Assembly (NCBI RefSeq): GCF_009392895.1
Contig: NZ_CP045488.1
Span: 496,001-560,000 of the forward strand
DNA length: 64,000 bases
Source: Natronorubrum aibiense
GTDB taxonomy: Archaea > Halobacteriota > Halobacteria > Halobacteriales > Natrialbaceae
Direction: 5' to 3'
A program made the position numbers and the translations under genes. Of the stretch, positions 46,552 to 59,759 are shown in pieces (position 1 is the stretch's first letter; every line of letters begins with the position of its first letter). The notes beneath the pieces were generated by a model that saw nothing but the letters and a program-made list of their open reading frames with translations, was not told the DNA's origin and ran no database searches.

Positions 46552-47596
46552 GCACGCACGCGACGACGAGACGGACGCGACGAAACTGACGGTCGACGGC
46601 CTCGAGACGTACCTGCACTGTCCGCGCCAGTACGAGTTCGCCCACGACCACGGCCTCGCCGGCAGCGACGACGACACGACGATCGACGACCGCGTTGCCC
46701 TCCTTCGGGCGGCGATCTGTGACGGGCTTCGGGATGGTGAGACCGACCACGGGGTCCTCGTCGACGCCATGCAGGACCGGCTCGAGGCGCTGTGGGCCGA
46801 CCACGACGAGCCGTTTCACTCGCTGGCCCAGCGTCGCCACGAGCGACGGGTGCTCGAGGCAACGCTCGAGGCGTACGTCGACCGCGTCGGCGTCGACCAC
46901 GCGAGTGGTATCGAGACGTTGACGGCGGAGACCGACCGCAGGGCGCTGGTCGGCCCGGAAATCGAACTCTCGAGTACGGTGTCGGTCCCCGGGCCGGACG
47001 GGAGCGACGAGACGCGAGTTTCGATCGAGTCGACCGTCGACTACGTCTACGCCGATGGCTCCGCGGTCGTCGGCGTCCGGTTCGTTCCGACGCTCAGATC
47101 GCTCGGCCTGCTCCGCTACCGATCGGACTGGGAAGGAGCCGTCGCCGAGCAGTTCACCGACCACTTCGACCCCGAGACGGACGTCTTCGAACCGGCATTC
47201 GTGGGCGCGCTCTTCGAAACGGCCGTCATCGTCGGTGGCCTCCGGGCCCGCTGTGAGCAACTGGGACTCGAGGACCGAACCTGCCGGTACATCCAGGTGC
47301 CGCTGGCTGACCGCTCGCGGACGGCCGTTAATTGGGCCAGCGAAACCGTCGAAACGAGCCTCGAGGAGGTAGATTTGACCGACGCCTACATCGACCACCA
47401 CACGTTTGGCATGACACACGAACACCGCAACCGAACCGTCGACGACCGGCTGGCGACTGTTGCCAGCCAGCTGGCCGCGGGCGAATTCGAGCCGACTGAT
47501 CGCTGGGACGAGATTGCGAGCGACGTCTGTCCGAACTGTGAGTACAGCGTCTGCTGTCAGGAGTACATCGCTCAGGAGGTCCGATTCGATGGGTGA
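46544..47596 (+). CDS. Iron-sulfur RecB/AddB-like nuclease-fold protein (nuclease half of a split AddB)
   Basis: A 350-residue protein. The first Cys lies at the start of the fold, in YLHCPRQYEFAHDHGL (Cys 26), and three more near the end in CPNCEYSVCCQEYI. The C-x(~300)-CxxC-x(5)-C arrangement matches the 4Fe-4S staple of AddB/Cas4-type nucleases. The PD-(D/E)xK core is altered: SIESTVDYVYADG keeps an Asp, but the usual D-Y-K of the next strand is VVGVRF. It therefore probably lacks nuclease activity and serves DNA binding or structure. Genes on both sides overlap by 8 nt, which suggests translational coupling in one complex. Confidence 0.7.
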   Translation: MTEHARDDETDATKLTVDGLETYLHCPRQYEFAHDHGLAGSDDDTTIDDRVALLRAAICDGLRDGETDHGVLVDAMQDRLEALWADHDEPFHSLAQRRHERRVLEATLEAYVDRVGVDHASGIETLTAETDRRALVGPEIELSSTVSVPGPDGSDETRVSIESTVDYVYADGSAVVGVRFVPTLRSLGLLRYRSDWEGAVAEQFTDHFDPETDVFEPAFVGALFETAVIVGGLRARCEQLGLEDRTCRYIQVPLADRSRTAVNWASETVETSLEEVDLTDAYIDHHTFGMTHEHRNRTVDDRLATVASQLAAGEFEPTDRWDEIASDVCPNCEYSVCCQEYIAQEVRFDG

Positions 47597-50500
47597 ACGC
47601 CGGCCAGCTGCCGTCGACGAACCGAAAGGGAACCAGCAGGCCGTCATCGACAGCCGAGCGGCCTGTACCTCCGTCGACGCCGGCGCGGGGACGGGCAAGA
47701 CGACGACGATGCTGCTGCGGATCGAGCGGGCGATCGACCGGGGCGACATCGACCCCGACGACGTCCTCGTACTGACGTTCGCGAACGAGGCCGCCAGCAG
47801 TATCCGCGATGCGGTCGCCGAGCGCCTCGATCCCGAGGCCGCAGCGGCGATCGACGTCTACACCTATCACTCGTTTTGTTACCGGCTGGTCCGCGAGTAC
47901 GCCTACTACCTCGGCTACTCCCCCGAGTTCGACGTGATCACAGAACGCAAACGGCGGCGGATCGTCGGCCGACTGCTCGCCGGCAACGACTACGACTTCG
48001 CGGCCGCGTCGGTACGCGGCGACGGCTCGCCCGAGGAGCTTGCAGCCGACGTCGACCGGTTCATCCAGTCGATGAGTCAGGAGGACATCACGCCCGACCA
48101 GCTCCGAGCCGCGCTGCCGGCCGTCCGCACCCTCGAGCTCTGTAACCAGTTCGTGCTCTGGCTCGAACGCCGGGCGCGAGCCGACCTCTCGTTCGACAAC
48201 GAGGCGCTTCGCTACTTCAACAGCGACGACCACCTCGAGGCGGCCCGGGAGTCGCTGGTCGGCTACGGCAAACTTCTCGAGTACTGTCGTGAGCAGATCG
48301 CGGAGGCCCCGGCGGCGTTCCGCGAGGACGACGTCGTCCGTGACGTCGATCGATACCTCCGGGTGTTACAGGACTGTGTGACGACCACGATCGACGTGCT
48401 CGACCTCGAGGACCCGACGACGAAACAGCTGCCGCGGGCGCTGTTCGGCAACGAGATCTGGCGGACAGCGACCGAACGGATCGAGCAGAGCCCGTTCGGG
48501 CGGTTGAAACACTACATCGAGTTCCTGCGACTCGCGCGCCACTACACCGACGTCTACGCCGACTACCACGACCACCTCGAGCGCGAACGAACGCTGGATT
48601 TCGACGAACTGGTGCGAACGGCGACGGAACTGCTCGACGACCCCGAAATCGCCGCCGAAATCACGAGCCAGTGGACGCAGGTCTACTGCGACGAGTTCCA
48701 GGATACCGACGAGACGCAGTTCGCGCTCATCACCGAACTGACGGACGGTCCCGACAGACCCGACTTACTAGCAATTGGTGACAAAGATCAAGCAATTTAC
48801 GGCTGGCGGGGCACCGACCGGGAAGGGCTCGACAGACTCGCCGACGCGTACGACGACCACGAGGCGATCGAACTCGAGCTCAACTTCCGCTCGCGCCAGG
48901 AGATCCTCGATCTGACGAATCACTGTGAGTACGGCCCCCAGTCGACGAAGACGCTCCGCGAGGACGGGCGCACACCCGGAGAGTACGCGACCGACGACGA
49001 GGAAAGCGACCGCACAAACGGGCCGCCGGACCGCGTCGTCAAGATCGAAAGCGACGAGATCGACCGCTCGACGGCCGAACAGGTCGCAACGACCGTCTCG
49101 CGGCTCCTGAACGACGACGCAGAAAATATCCCCCAGCGCACGCTCGAGGACATCGCGGTCATCGTGCGGACGAACCGCCATGCACAGGCGGTCGCCGACG
49201 AACTGCGAGACCGACAGATCCCCTACGAGATTTCGGGCACCCCACGCGGCGAAATCCAGCCGGGAATCCGGACGCTGCTGTCGTATCTGCGCGTGCTCGT
49301 CGATTCGGACGCCGATGCCCATCTCCGCCGCGTGTTGCTCTACCGGTACCGCCTCTCCGAGAGCGACCTCGCGACGCTGCAGGGCCAGACCGGATCGCTG
49401 TACGATGCCGTGATGACGATCGATTCAGCGACCCTCGAGTCTCCCGACCGCCTCGTGCGAGCGCGCTCGCACCTCCAGACACTTTCGACGTATCGGGACG
49501 TCTACCCGCTGTCGGGCTTTTTCAGCCGGTTTCGTGAACTGACGCGGCTCGAGTGGTTCCTCACAGCGGCGGAACGAGACGAACTCGAGCGCGTCGAGCG
49601 CTTCGTCGAGGCGTACACCGCCGACTCGGTGATTCAGACGCTGACGCCACGCTTTGTCGACGCGCTGGAGGGCACGCTCGAGGGGACCGGCACCGACCGA
49701 ACGCGGGGGACGCAGTCGACCGATTCGGTCGACGTGATGACCGTCCACCAGGCCAAAGGCCTCGAATTCGACACTGTCCTCGTGCCCTACCTCTCCGACG
49801 AGGAGTGGTGTGTCGAACGTGATTACGCCGAGCGGGCCCAGTACCGGCTGCTCGCGGCGGCACTCGACGACGAGACCGACTCGCCGCTGTGTGCCGACCT
49901 CGCGACCGAGACCGTCGGCGAGGAGTGGCGCGTGTTGCACGTCGCGCTCACCCGCGCCGAGAACCACCTGTTCGTCTTCGGTTCCGAGTACGACTACGAC
50001 GGCGAGGAGGGCGAACTCGCGGCGTCGACCGCCGAGGCGTGTCTGGCGAGCGAAATCGAGTGGTCGGTCACCGGCGAACGGATGAACCTCTGGGCATCGC
50101 TGCGGGCGAGCTTCGAACGTGTCCGGGAGACGTATCCCGCTACCGTCATCGACCGAACCGACGAACTCGCGCTGTCGGCCAGCCGCAACCCCGGGACGAT
50201 CACCTACTATGCCGGCTACGACGACCGCCGGCACGAACCCCTCGAGACGCGCGAGGCGATTCGGACGGTCCATCGGCTGGGTCGCTTGCTCCGCAAAGGG
50301 GCGTTGCTACCGGCAGCCGACGCGGCGAGTCACGGTCGCCTCGAGCGCGAAACCGAGGGAGTGACGCAGTCGGTGCCGAGCGGTCGCCGGGCATCCGCGC
50401 TGACGACCGAGACGGTTCGGTTCCCCGTCGAGACGCTCTCGAACGCGACCGAGCTGCCGGTCGCAATGCGCCACAGCTACACGGCGATGGAGACCCACGA

Positions 50501-51269
50501 CACCTGTCCGCGAAAGCACTACCTCGACCACGTCGTGCGGGCAACCGACGATCCGCTGGCGTCGCTCCCCGACGCCGACCCAGTCGGCAAGACGGGCTCG
50601 CGGCTCGTCGGCACGCTCTTCCACGACATCGCCGAGGAGGCGTTCTACCGGGAGTATCGAACCATAGCGGAGTGGCGAACGGCCGCCATCCGACAGCTGA
50701 CCGCGCGTGATCTACTCGAGCACCGCGAAGCCGTGTTAGCCTGCATCAGACGCTACTTCGAGGCGAGTGCGTCCGCGTTCGATGCACCGGTCGCCGACTG
50801 GGAGCAGGTCGCCGCGGAACTCCCCTTCACGCTCGAGGACATCGACGGCGTCACCGGCAGCCTCGTGGGCTACATCGACTCGATCCGGCGAACGCCGGAC
50901 GGTGACCTCGCCGTCCTCGACTACAAGGCGACGGCCGAGCGGATCGACCCCGCCGACGCGACACAGTTAGCGCTGTACGCCCGCGCCTGCGAGCAGCGCT
51001 TCGACGAGCCACTCTCGGTCGTCGGCTACGTCTACGTCGGCGACGTCGACGGGCCGCGCGTCGACCTCATCCACCCCGACGACCTCCCGCCGTGGTCGGT
51101 CGTCCGCGAGACGCTTACCGCAGTCGACGACCCCTCGCTCGAGGAGACGACGCCGGGCGAGCACTGTCAGTACTGTCCGCATCGGTCGCTGGGCTGTGCG
51201 CCCGAGGAGTACACGAACGCGGGCGGCGCGCCCGACGACGTGGACGCCCGCCTGCAGCCGAGCGAGTGA
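47589..51269 (+). CDS. AddA-like UvrD helicase fused to an Fe-S nuclease domain
   Basis: A 1226-residue motor-nuclease. UvrD/REP motifs are complete: Walker A DAGAGTGKTTTML (residues 30-42), motif II YCDEFQDTDETQF (near 367), motif III LAIGDKDQAIYGWRGTD, motif V VHQAKGLEFDTVLVPYL (near 718) and motif VI LHVALTRAENHLFVF (near 781). The C-terminal RecB-type nuclease has CPRKHYLDHVV (Cys near 973), GTLFHDIAEEAFY, the catalytic DGDLAVLDYKAT with upstream Asp in GYIDSIRR, and CQYCPHRSLGC, forming an iron-sulfur staple. It should unwind and resect DNA ends. Met at 47589 is chosen over an upstream TTG at 47460 because it starts next to the Q-motif-like GNQQAV and overlaps the previous stop by 8 nt. 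Confidence 0.85.
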   Translation: MGERRPAAVDEPKGNQQAVIDSRAACTSVDAGAGTGKTTTMLLRIERAIDRGDIDPDDVLVLTFANEAASSIRDAVAERLDPEAAAAIDVYTYHSFCYRLVREYAYYLGYSPEFDVITERKRRRIVGRLLAGNDYDFAAASVRGDGSPEELAADVDRFIQSMSQEDITPDQLRAALPAVRTLELCNQFVLWLERRARADLSFDNEALRYFNSDDHLEAARESLVGYGKLLEYCREQIAEAPAAFREDDVVRDVDRYLRVLQDCVTTTIDVLDLEDPTTKQLPRALFGNEIWRTATERIEQSPFGRLKHYIEFLRLARHYTDVYADYHDHLERERTLDFDELVRTATELLDDPEIAAEITSQWTQVYCDEFQDTDETQFALITELTDGPDRPDLLAIGDKDQAIYGWRGTDREGLDRLADAYDDHEAIELELNFRSRQEILDLTNHCEYGPQSTKTLREDGRTPGEYATDDEESDRTNGPPDRVVKIESDEIDRSTAEQVATTVSRLLNDDAENIPQRTLEDIAVIVRTNRHAQAVADELRDRQIPYEISGTPRGEIQPGIRTLLSYLRVLVDSDADAHLRRVLLYRYRLSESDLATLQGQTGSLYDAVMTIDSATLESPDRLVRARSHLQTLSTYRDVYPLSGFFSRFRELTRLEWFLTAAERDELERVERFVEAYTADSVIQTLTPRFVDALEGTLEGTGTDRTRGTQSTDSVDVMTVHQAKGLEFDTVLVPYLSDEEWCVERDYAERAQYRLLAAALDDETDSPLCADLATETVGEEWRVLHVALTRAENHLFVFGSEYDYDGEEGELAASTAEACLASEIEWSVTGERMNLWASLRASFERVRETYPATVIDRTDELALSASRNPGTITYYAGYDDRRHEPLETREAIRTVHRLGRLLRKGALLPAADAASHGRLERETEGVTQSVPSGRRASALTTETVRFPVETLSNATELPVAMRHSYTAMETHDTCPRKHYLDHVVRATDDPLASLPDADPVGKTGSRLVGTLFHDIAEEAFYREYRTIAEWRTAAIRQLTARDLLEHREAVLACIRRYFEASASAFDAPVADWEQVAAELPFTLEDIDGVTGSLVGYIDSIRRTPDGDLAVLDYKATAERIDPADATQLALYARACEQRFDEPLSVVGYVYVGDVDGPRVDLIHPDDLPPWSVVRETLTAVDDPSLEETTPGEHCQYCPHRSLGCAPEEYTNAGGAPDDVDARLQPSE

Positions 51270-51345
51270 CTGACCGCGGCGCACTCGGGCGTGCCGCGCT
51301 GGGCCGAGCGAACACCCTTATCCTACCGCGGGCGAACGCTGAGAT

Positions 51346-51855
51346 ATGCGCGAGACGACGCTGTGTTTTCCGATGCGGGAGAGAAGCGACGATGGGACGG
51401 AGGTGCTCTTGATCGAGAAGCGACGTGGCCTCGGTGAAGGGTGGTACAACGGCCCCGGCGGGAAACTCGAGGCCGGCGAAACCCCGCGCGAGTGTGCCGT
51501 CCGGGAGACCCGCGAAGAGGTCGGTCTCGAGGTCGAACCCGGTGCGCTCGAGAAGGCGGGCGAACTCACCTTTCTGCTCGACGGCGAGGCACACACGTTC
51601 TGTCACGTCTACCGCACGCGGTCGTTTACTGGCGAGCCAACCACCTCGGACGAGGCGTATCCCGAGTGGGTCGCGGTCGACGACGTGCCCTACGAGCAGA
51701 TGTGGGACGACGACCACCTCTGGCTTCCGGGCGTCCTCGAGGGAAAGACCGTCGCCGGCGAGTTTCGATTCGAGGGCGGGAAACCGCTGGACAAGGCCGA
51801 ATTCGTCGGGCACGATCTCGAGTGGGGTGTCTCGTTTGCAGCCGGTCAAAAATAG
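51346..51855 (+). CDS. NUDIX hydrolase, MutT/8-oxo-dGTPase-like
   Basis: A 169-residue NUDIX enzyme. The Nudix box is complete: GPGGKLEAGETPRECAVRET followed by REEVGLEV, with the REUXEE core. The N-terminus MRETTLCFPMRERSDDGTEV and the region EEAYPEWVAVDDVP-like (DEAYPEWVAVDDVPYEQMWD) resemble eukaryotic MTH1-type 8-oxo-dGTP diphosphatases. It probably cleans the nucleotide pool. A CCTTATCC TATA-like element is about 30 nt upstream. Confidence 0.9.
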   Translation: MRETTLCFPMRERSDDGTEVLLIEKRRGLGEGWYNGPGGKLEAGETPRECAVRETREEVGLEVEPGALEKAGELTFLLDGEAHTFCHVYRTRSFTGEPTTSDEAYPEWVAVDDVPYEQMWDDDHLWLPGVLEGKTVAGEFRFEGGKPLDKAEFVGHDLEWGVSFAAGQK

Positions 51856-51864
51856 AAGAAATGG

Positions 51865-51874
51865 TTATAAATAA
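51865..51874 (+). promoter_or_regulatory. TATA box of the membrane microprotein
   Basis: TTATAAATAA lies 28-37 nt upstream of the ATG at 51902, in an AT-rich pocket between GC-rich genes. The spacing predicts a leaderless or nearly leaderless transcript. Confidence 0.5.
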
Positions 51875-51901
51875 TATTATTCTCTACAGTAGTGTCAACT
51901 A

Positions 51902-52027
51902 ATGGTAGACATGTTCGAAATGATGAGTGGGATACTCAATGCACTCACATATATCGGAGCCGTTGGTGGCCTCATGTATATTGCTGACCGAATGGGGATA
52001 TCGCTCCGCATTTCGGACGAAAAGTAG
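51902..52027 (+). CDS. 41-residue membrane microprotein
   Basis: An ORF too short for usual gene callers: MVDMFEMMSGILNALTYIGA, then VGGLMYIADRMGISLRISDE and a final Lys. Residues 9-28 form one hydrophobic helix; a short basic segment and an acidic tail follow. It is AT-rich in contrast to its neighbours but uses a strong TATA box at the correct distance. The role is unknown; single-helix proteins often act as regulators of larger membrane complexes. Confidence 0.6.
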   Translation: MVDMFEMMSGILNALTYIGAVGGLMYIADRMGISLRISDEK

Positions 52028-52099
52028 TGTATCAGAACAGACTGCTGTCGAAGCGTTGGTCGACAAATCGAAGCGTGAAAACGTTGGTCGAACGCCGAG

Positions 52100-53071
52100 T
52101 TAGGGTTTGAGCACGACTTTGCCGGAGCTCTTGCGATCCTCGATGTACTGGTGGGCCTCGGCTGCGTCCTCGAGTGCGAACGACTCGCCGACGATGACCT
52201 CGAGGTCGCCGGTCGTCAGCCCCTCGGTGAGTTCGGGGACGGCCTTCATGATCCGACTCGGGTCGTGGGTGGCGGCCTGACCGAGGTGGAAGCCTGAAAC
52301 GGTCTTGTTCTCGAACAGGAGGCGGCGATTTTCGGCTGCGGCTGGAACGCCGCTGGCGACGCCGTAGGTGACCATGCGGCCGAAATGGGCCATCGCGTCG
52401 AGGCTGCGTTCGAAGACGTCATCACCGACGCTCTCCAAGACGAGGTCGACGCCCTCGCCGTCCGTTTCGTCGTCGACGACCTCGCGGAAGTCGGTCTCGG
52501 TGTAGTTGATCGGATGGTCGCAGCCCAACTCGGCGGCGAGGTCGAGCTTTTCCTGGGTGCTCGCGGTGCCGAAGACCTCCGCGCCGTGGTTCGAGGCGAG
52601 CTGGACCGCGGCCGTTCCGACCCCGCCCGCGGCGGCCTGGATCAGGACCGATTCGCCTTCCTCGAGGCCGCCCCACTCGAACAGACAGCTGTGGGCGGTG
52701 AGAAACTGGACGGGGAAGCCGGCGGCTTCCTCGAAGCGCATCCCCTCCGGAATCGGGAAGAGCATCTGGGCGTTCGCGGTCGCGTACTCGGCGTAGCCGC
52801 CGCCGTTGAGCATCGCGACGACGCGGTCACCTTCGTCCAGGTCGACGTCCTCTCCAGTCACGTCGATCGTGCCCGCAGCCTCCATGCCGGGGACGTATGG
52901 CGCGTCGGGACCGCCGGGATAGACGCCGCGGCGTTGCATGATATCCGCGAAGTTGATTCCCGCCGCTTCGACCTCGAGGCGGACCTCGCCGGCCCCCGGT
53001 TCCGGCAGGTCGGCGTCGACGACTTCGAGTTGATCGCTGTTGCCGTAGTCGGCTACCTGGATCGCTTTCAT
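52100..53071 (-). CDS. Quinone oxidoreductase (MDR family)
   Basis: A 323-residue NADPH-dependent medium-chain dehydrogenase/reductase from Met at 53071 (MKAIQVADYGNSDQLEVVDA). No structural zinc Cys cluster is present. The segments GINFADIMQRRGVYPGGPDA, VPGMEAAGTIDVTGEDVDLD and the cofactor motif VLIQAAAGGVGTAAVQLA are those of NADPH:quinone reductases. Upstream Met codons give a weak, non-family extension. It is divergent from proS; the two share the 130-nt intergenic region. Confidence 0.9.
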   Translation of the reverse strand: MKAIQVADYGNSDQLEVVDADLPEPGAGEVRLEVEAAGINFADIMQRRGVYPGGPDAPYVPGMEAAGTIDVTGEDVDLDEGDRVVAMLNGGGYAEYATANAQMLFPIPEGMRFEEAAGFPVQFLTAHSCLFEWGGLEEGESVLIQAAAGGVGTAAVQLASNHGAEVFGTASTQEKLDLAAELGCDHPINYTETDFREVVDDETDGEGVDLVLESVGDDVFERSLDAMAHFGRMVTYGVASGVPAAAENRRLLFENKTVSGFHLGQAATHDPSRIMKAVPELTEGLTTGDLEVIVGESFALEDAAEAHQYIEDRKSSGKVVLKP

Positions 53072-53172
53072 GCCCAGTTCTGTGTGATACACCTGCATAA
53101 AGCTCCGAGAACCGGAGTGAACGGACGGGCCGTTGCTCGCCCCGTTTTCAGGGTGGATCTGCCTTCGCATGG

Positions 53173-53178
53173 TTTAAG
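53173..53178 (+). promoter_or_regulatory. TATA box of proS
   Basis: TTTAAG lies 26-31 nt upstream of the ATG at 53204, consistent with a leaderless proS transcript. The divergent quinone oxidoreductase promoter must lie to the left of it. Confidence 0.5.
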
Positions 53179-53203
53179 CCCGCGCTGACTGCATATCGAC
53201 ACA

Positions 53204-54685
53204 ATGAGCGACGAGAGTCAAGAACTCGGCATCACCGAGTCGAAATCGCACAAGCCCGGCGACTGGTACGCCGAAGTCGTCCAGAAGGCAGGTCTCGCGG
53301 ATTACGCCCCGATGGGCGGCTTCATCGTCACGAAACCGCGCGGCTACGCGCTGTGGGAGGGCATTCAGGACGCTCTCGACAGCGAGTTCAAAGCGACCGG
53401 CGTCGACAACGTCTACTTCCCGATGTTCATCCCCGAGAGCTTTCTCGAGCGGGAGAAGGACATCGTCGAAGGATTCGACCCCGAGGTTGCGTGGGTGACC
53501 CACGGTGGCCACGACGAACTCGAGGAGCGCCTCGCCGTCCGACCGACCAGTGAGTCGATCATCGCGCCGTTCATGGCCGACTGGACCCGCAGCCACCGCG
53601 ACCTGCCGCTGCGGCTCAACCAGTGGTGTTCGGTCGTGCGCTGGGAAGCAACGGAGACGAAGCCGTTCTTCCGGACGAAGGAGTTCATGTGGCAGGAAGG
53701 CCACACGGCCCACGCCTCGAACGAGGGTGCCTGGGAGGAGGTCTGGACCCGACTCGGCCAGTACGAGAGCCTCTACGAGGACGTGCTGGCGATTCCGGTT
53801 CTGCGCGGCAAGAAGCCAGAACACGACAAGTTCCCTGGAGCCGACACCACGACAACGGTCGAGGCGCTGATGCCCGACGGCAAGTCCGTCCAGGGGGCGA
53901 CGAGCCACAACCTCGGGCAGAGTTTCGCGGAGGCGTTCGACATCACCTTCGCCGACGAAGACGAGGAAGAGCGAACGGCCTACACCACCTCGTGGGGGCT
54001 GTCCTGGCGAGCGATCGGTGCGCTCATCATGACCCACTCCGACGATCAGGGGCTCGTGCTCCCGCCGACGATCGCGCCCACGCAGGTCGTCATCGTCCCC
54101 ATCTGGCAGGAGGACACGAAAGACGACGTCCTCGAGTACTCGCAGAACATCGCCGACGAACTCGAGGCGGCCGGATTCCGCGTCGAACTCGACGACCGCG
54201 ACGAGCGCAACCCCGGCTTCAAGTTCAACGAACACGAGTTAAACGGCGTGCCGTTGCGTCTCGAGATCGGCCCCTACGAGGTCGAAGACGAGGAGGTCAC
54301 GCTGGTTCATCGCCCGGACAACGAGGAGGCCGTTGCGGACCGCGCCGAGATCGTCGACGCCGTCGACGAGCATCTGGACGAGATCTTCGACAAATTGTAC
54401 GACGCGGCCGAAGCGAACCTCGAGGAGAACGTCCGCGAAGCGTACAGTCCGGAGGAGATCCTCGGCACGATCGGCAAACACGGCGGCTACGTGAAGACGT
54501 CGTGGTGTGGCGACGAGGCCTGCGAGGAGGCGATCAAAGAGAAGATCGCCGCTGAAATCGTCATGCAGCCGCTCGAGGACGAAGGCGGCAGCACGGCCGG
54601 CGAGGTTCCCGAACCCGACCACGACGAATGTGGCGTCTGTGGCGACCCCGCAGACGAGATTGCGTACTTCGCGAAGTCCTACTGA
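53204..54685 (+). CDS. proS: Prolyl-tRNA synthetase
   Basis: A 493-residue class II enzyme that charges tRNA-Pro. The archaeal/eukaryotic type is shown by the zinc-binding C-terminus (CGDEACEEAIKEK and DECGVCGDPADE) and the ending AKSY. Catalytic motifs are visible: motif 2 in WCSVVRWEATETKPFFRTKE, FMWQEGHTAHAS, and motif 3 in YTTSWGLSWRAIGALIMTH. The anticodon-binding domain starts at PTQVVIVPIWQE. The N-terminus MSDESQELGITESKSHKPGD fits halophilic members. Confidence 0.97.
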   Translation: MSDESQELGITESKSHKPGDWYAEVVQKAGLADYAPMGGFIVTKPRGYALWEGIQDALDSEFKATGVDNVYFPMFIPESFLEREKDIVEGFDPEVAWVTHGGHDELEERLAVRPTSESIIAPFMADWTRSHRDLPLRLNQWCSVVRWEATETKPFFRTKEFMWQEGHTAHASNEGAWEEVWTRLGQYESLYEDVLAIPVLRGKKPEHDKFPGADTTTTVEALMPDGKSVQGATSHNLGQSFAEAFDITFADEDEEERTAYTTSWGLSWRAIGALIMTHSDDQGLVLPPTIAPTQVVIVPIWQEDTKDDVLEYSQNIADELEAAGFRVELDDRDERNPGFKFNEHELNGVPLRLEIGPYEVEDEEVTLVHRPDNEEAVADRAEIVDAVDEHLDEIFDKLYDAAEANLEENVREAYSPEEILGTIGKHGGYVKTSWCGDEACEEAIKEKIAAEIVMQPLEDEGGSTAGEVPEPDHDECGVCGDPADEIAYFAKSY

Positions 54686-54843
54686 CCCCGTCACGACGAT
54701 AGCGACGCGTCAGTGACGATTTTTTGTTAGATAGTGGCACACCAGACCCGAGCCGCTGGTGAGGGCAACTCCGAGAGAGCGTGGTAGAGTGTTACAGCCA
54801 GACCTAACTCTTTAACCACATATTGCTTATGGGTGGCAAGATA

Positions 54844-54915
54844 ATGAAGAATCGTGGTGTTCACTCTGGTGGGTGAGCACTACGTGCCTCTGACACTTCT
54901 GCCCACACCGGGCAG
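54844..54915 (+). ncRNA. Candidate structured RNA or leader element
   Basis: A micro-ORF encodes MKNRGVHSGG (54844-54876). Its end overlaps the hairpin GAGCAC-tac-GTGcCTC (54875-54890), and CTGCCC-acacc-GGGCAG (54899-54915) forms a second perfect stem. GGTGGG in the first part can also pair with CCCACACC in the second, giving an alternative fold. This is leader-peptide-attenuator-like in form, but it lies 215 nt before gltB, with other TATA boxes between, so it may be a separate small RNA. Confidence 0.4.
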
Positions 54916-55103
54916 TCATTTCGGTTCGACCGAGCGATAGCGACGTTTCATACGCTCGAACGTGCCTCAGCAGTGTCGTCGTTGTACTCGACCTCCGAGT
55001 GGACAGCTGCCGAACGGTATATTATTTACTATCATTAAGAACAATACACCTTATATACGATTATATGTGTCTATAATACACTTAGTCATTATGGATCAAC
55101 CTC

Positions 55104-55109
55104 TTATAG
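55104..55109 (+). promoter_or_regulatory. TATA box of glutamate synthase
   Basis: TTATAG at 22-27 nt upstream of the ATG at 55131. This position implies transcription starting at the ATG and supports 55131 over the GTG at 55110, which would lie only a base after the TATA box. Confidence 0.6.
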
Positions 55110-55130
55110 GTGTTTTCGCTATCTGTGCGT

Positions 55131-59675
<4,545 letters not shown>

Positions 59676-59759
59676 TCGGGTCGACGGCCCATAGCTTCGG
59701 TCGCACTCTGCAGTGAATCGCGTGAGAACAGCTGTTTTCGTGCAGTCGACGAGTTCGGA

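Larger units (their letters stand above)
54686..55130. other. Intergenic region before glutamate synthase
   Basis: 445 bases without a normal gene. It contains a structured, GC-rich element with a micro-ORF (listed separately), then AT-rich DNA with several TATA-like sequences (TTATATAC near 55052, TTATAG at 55104). Spacing to gltB identifies the last as its promoter. Confidence 0.6.
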
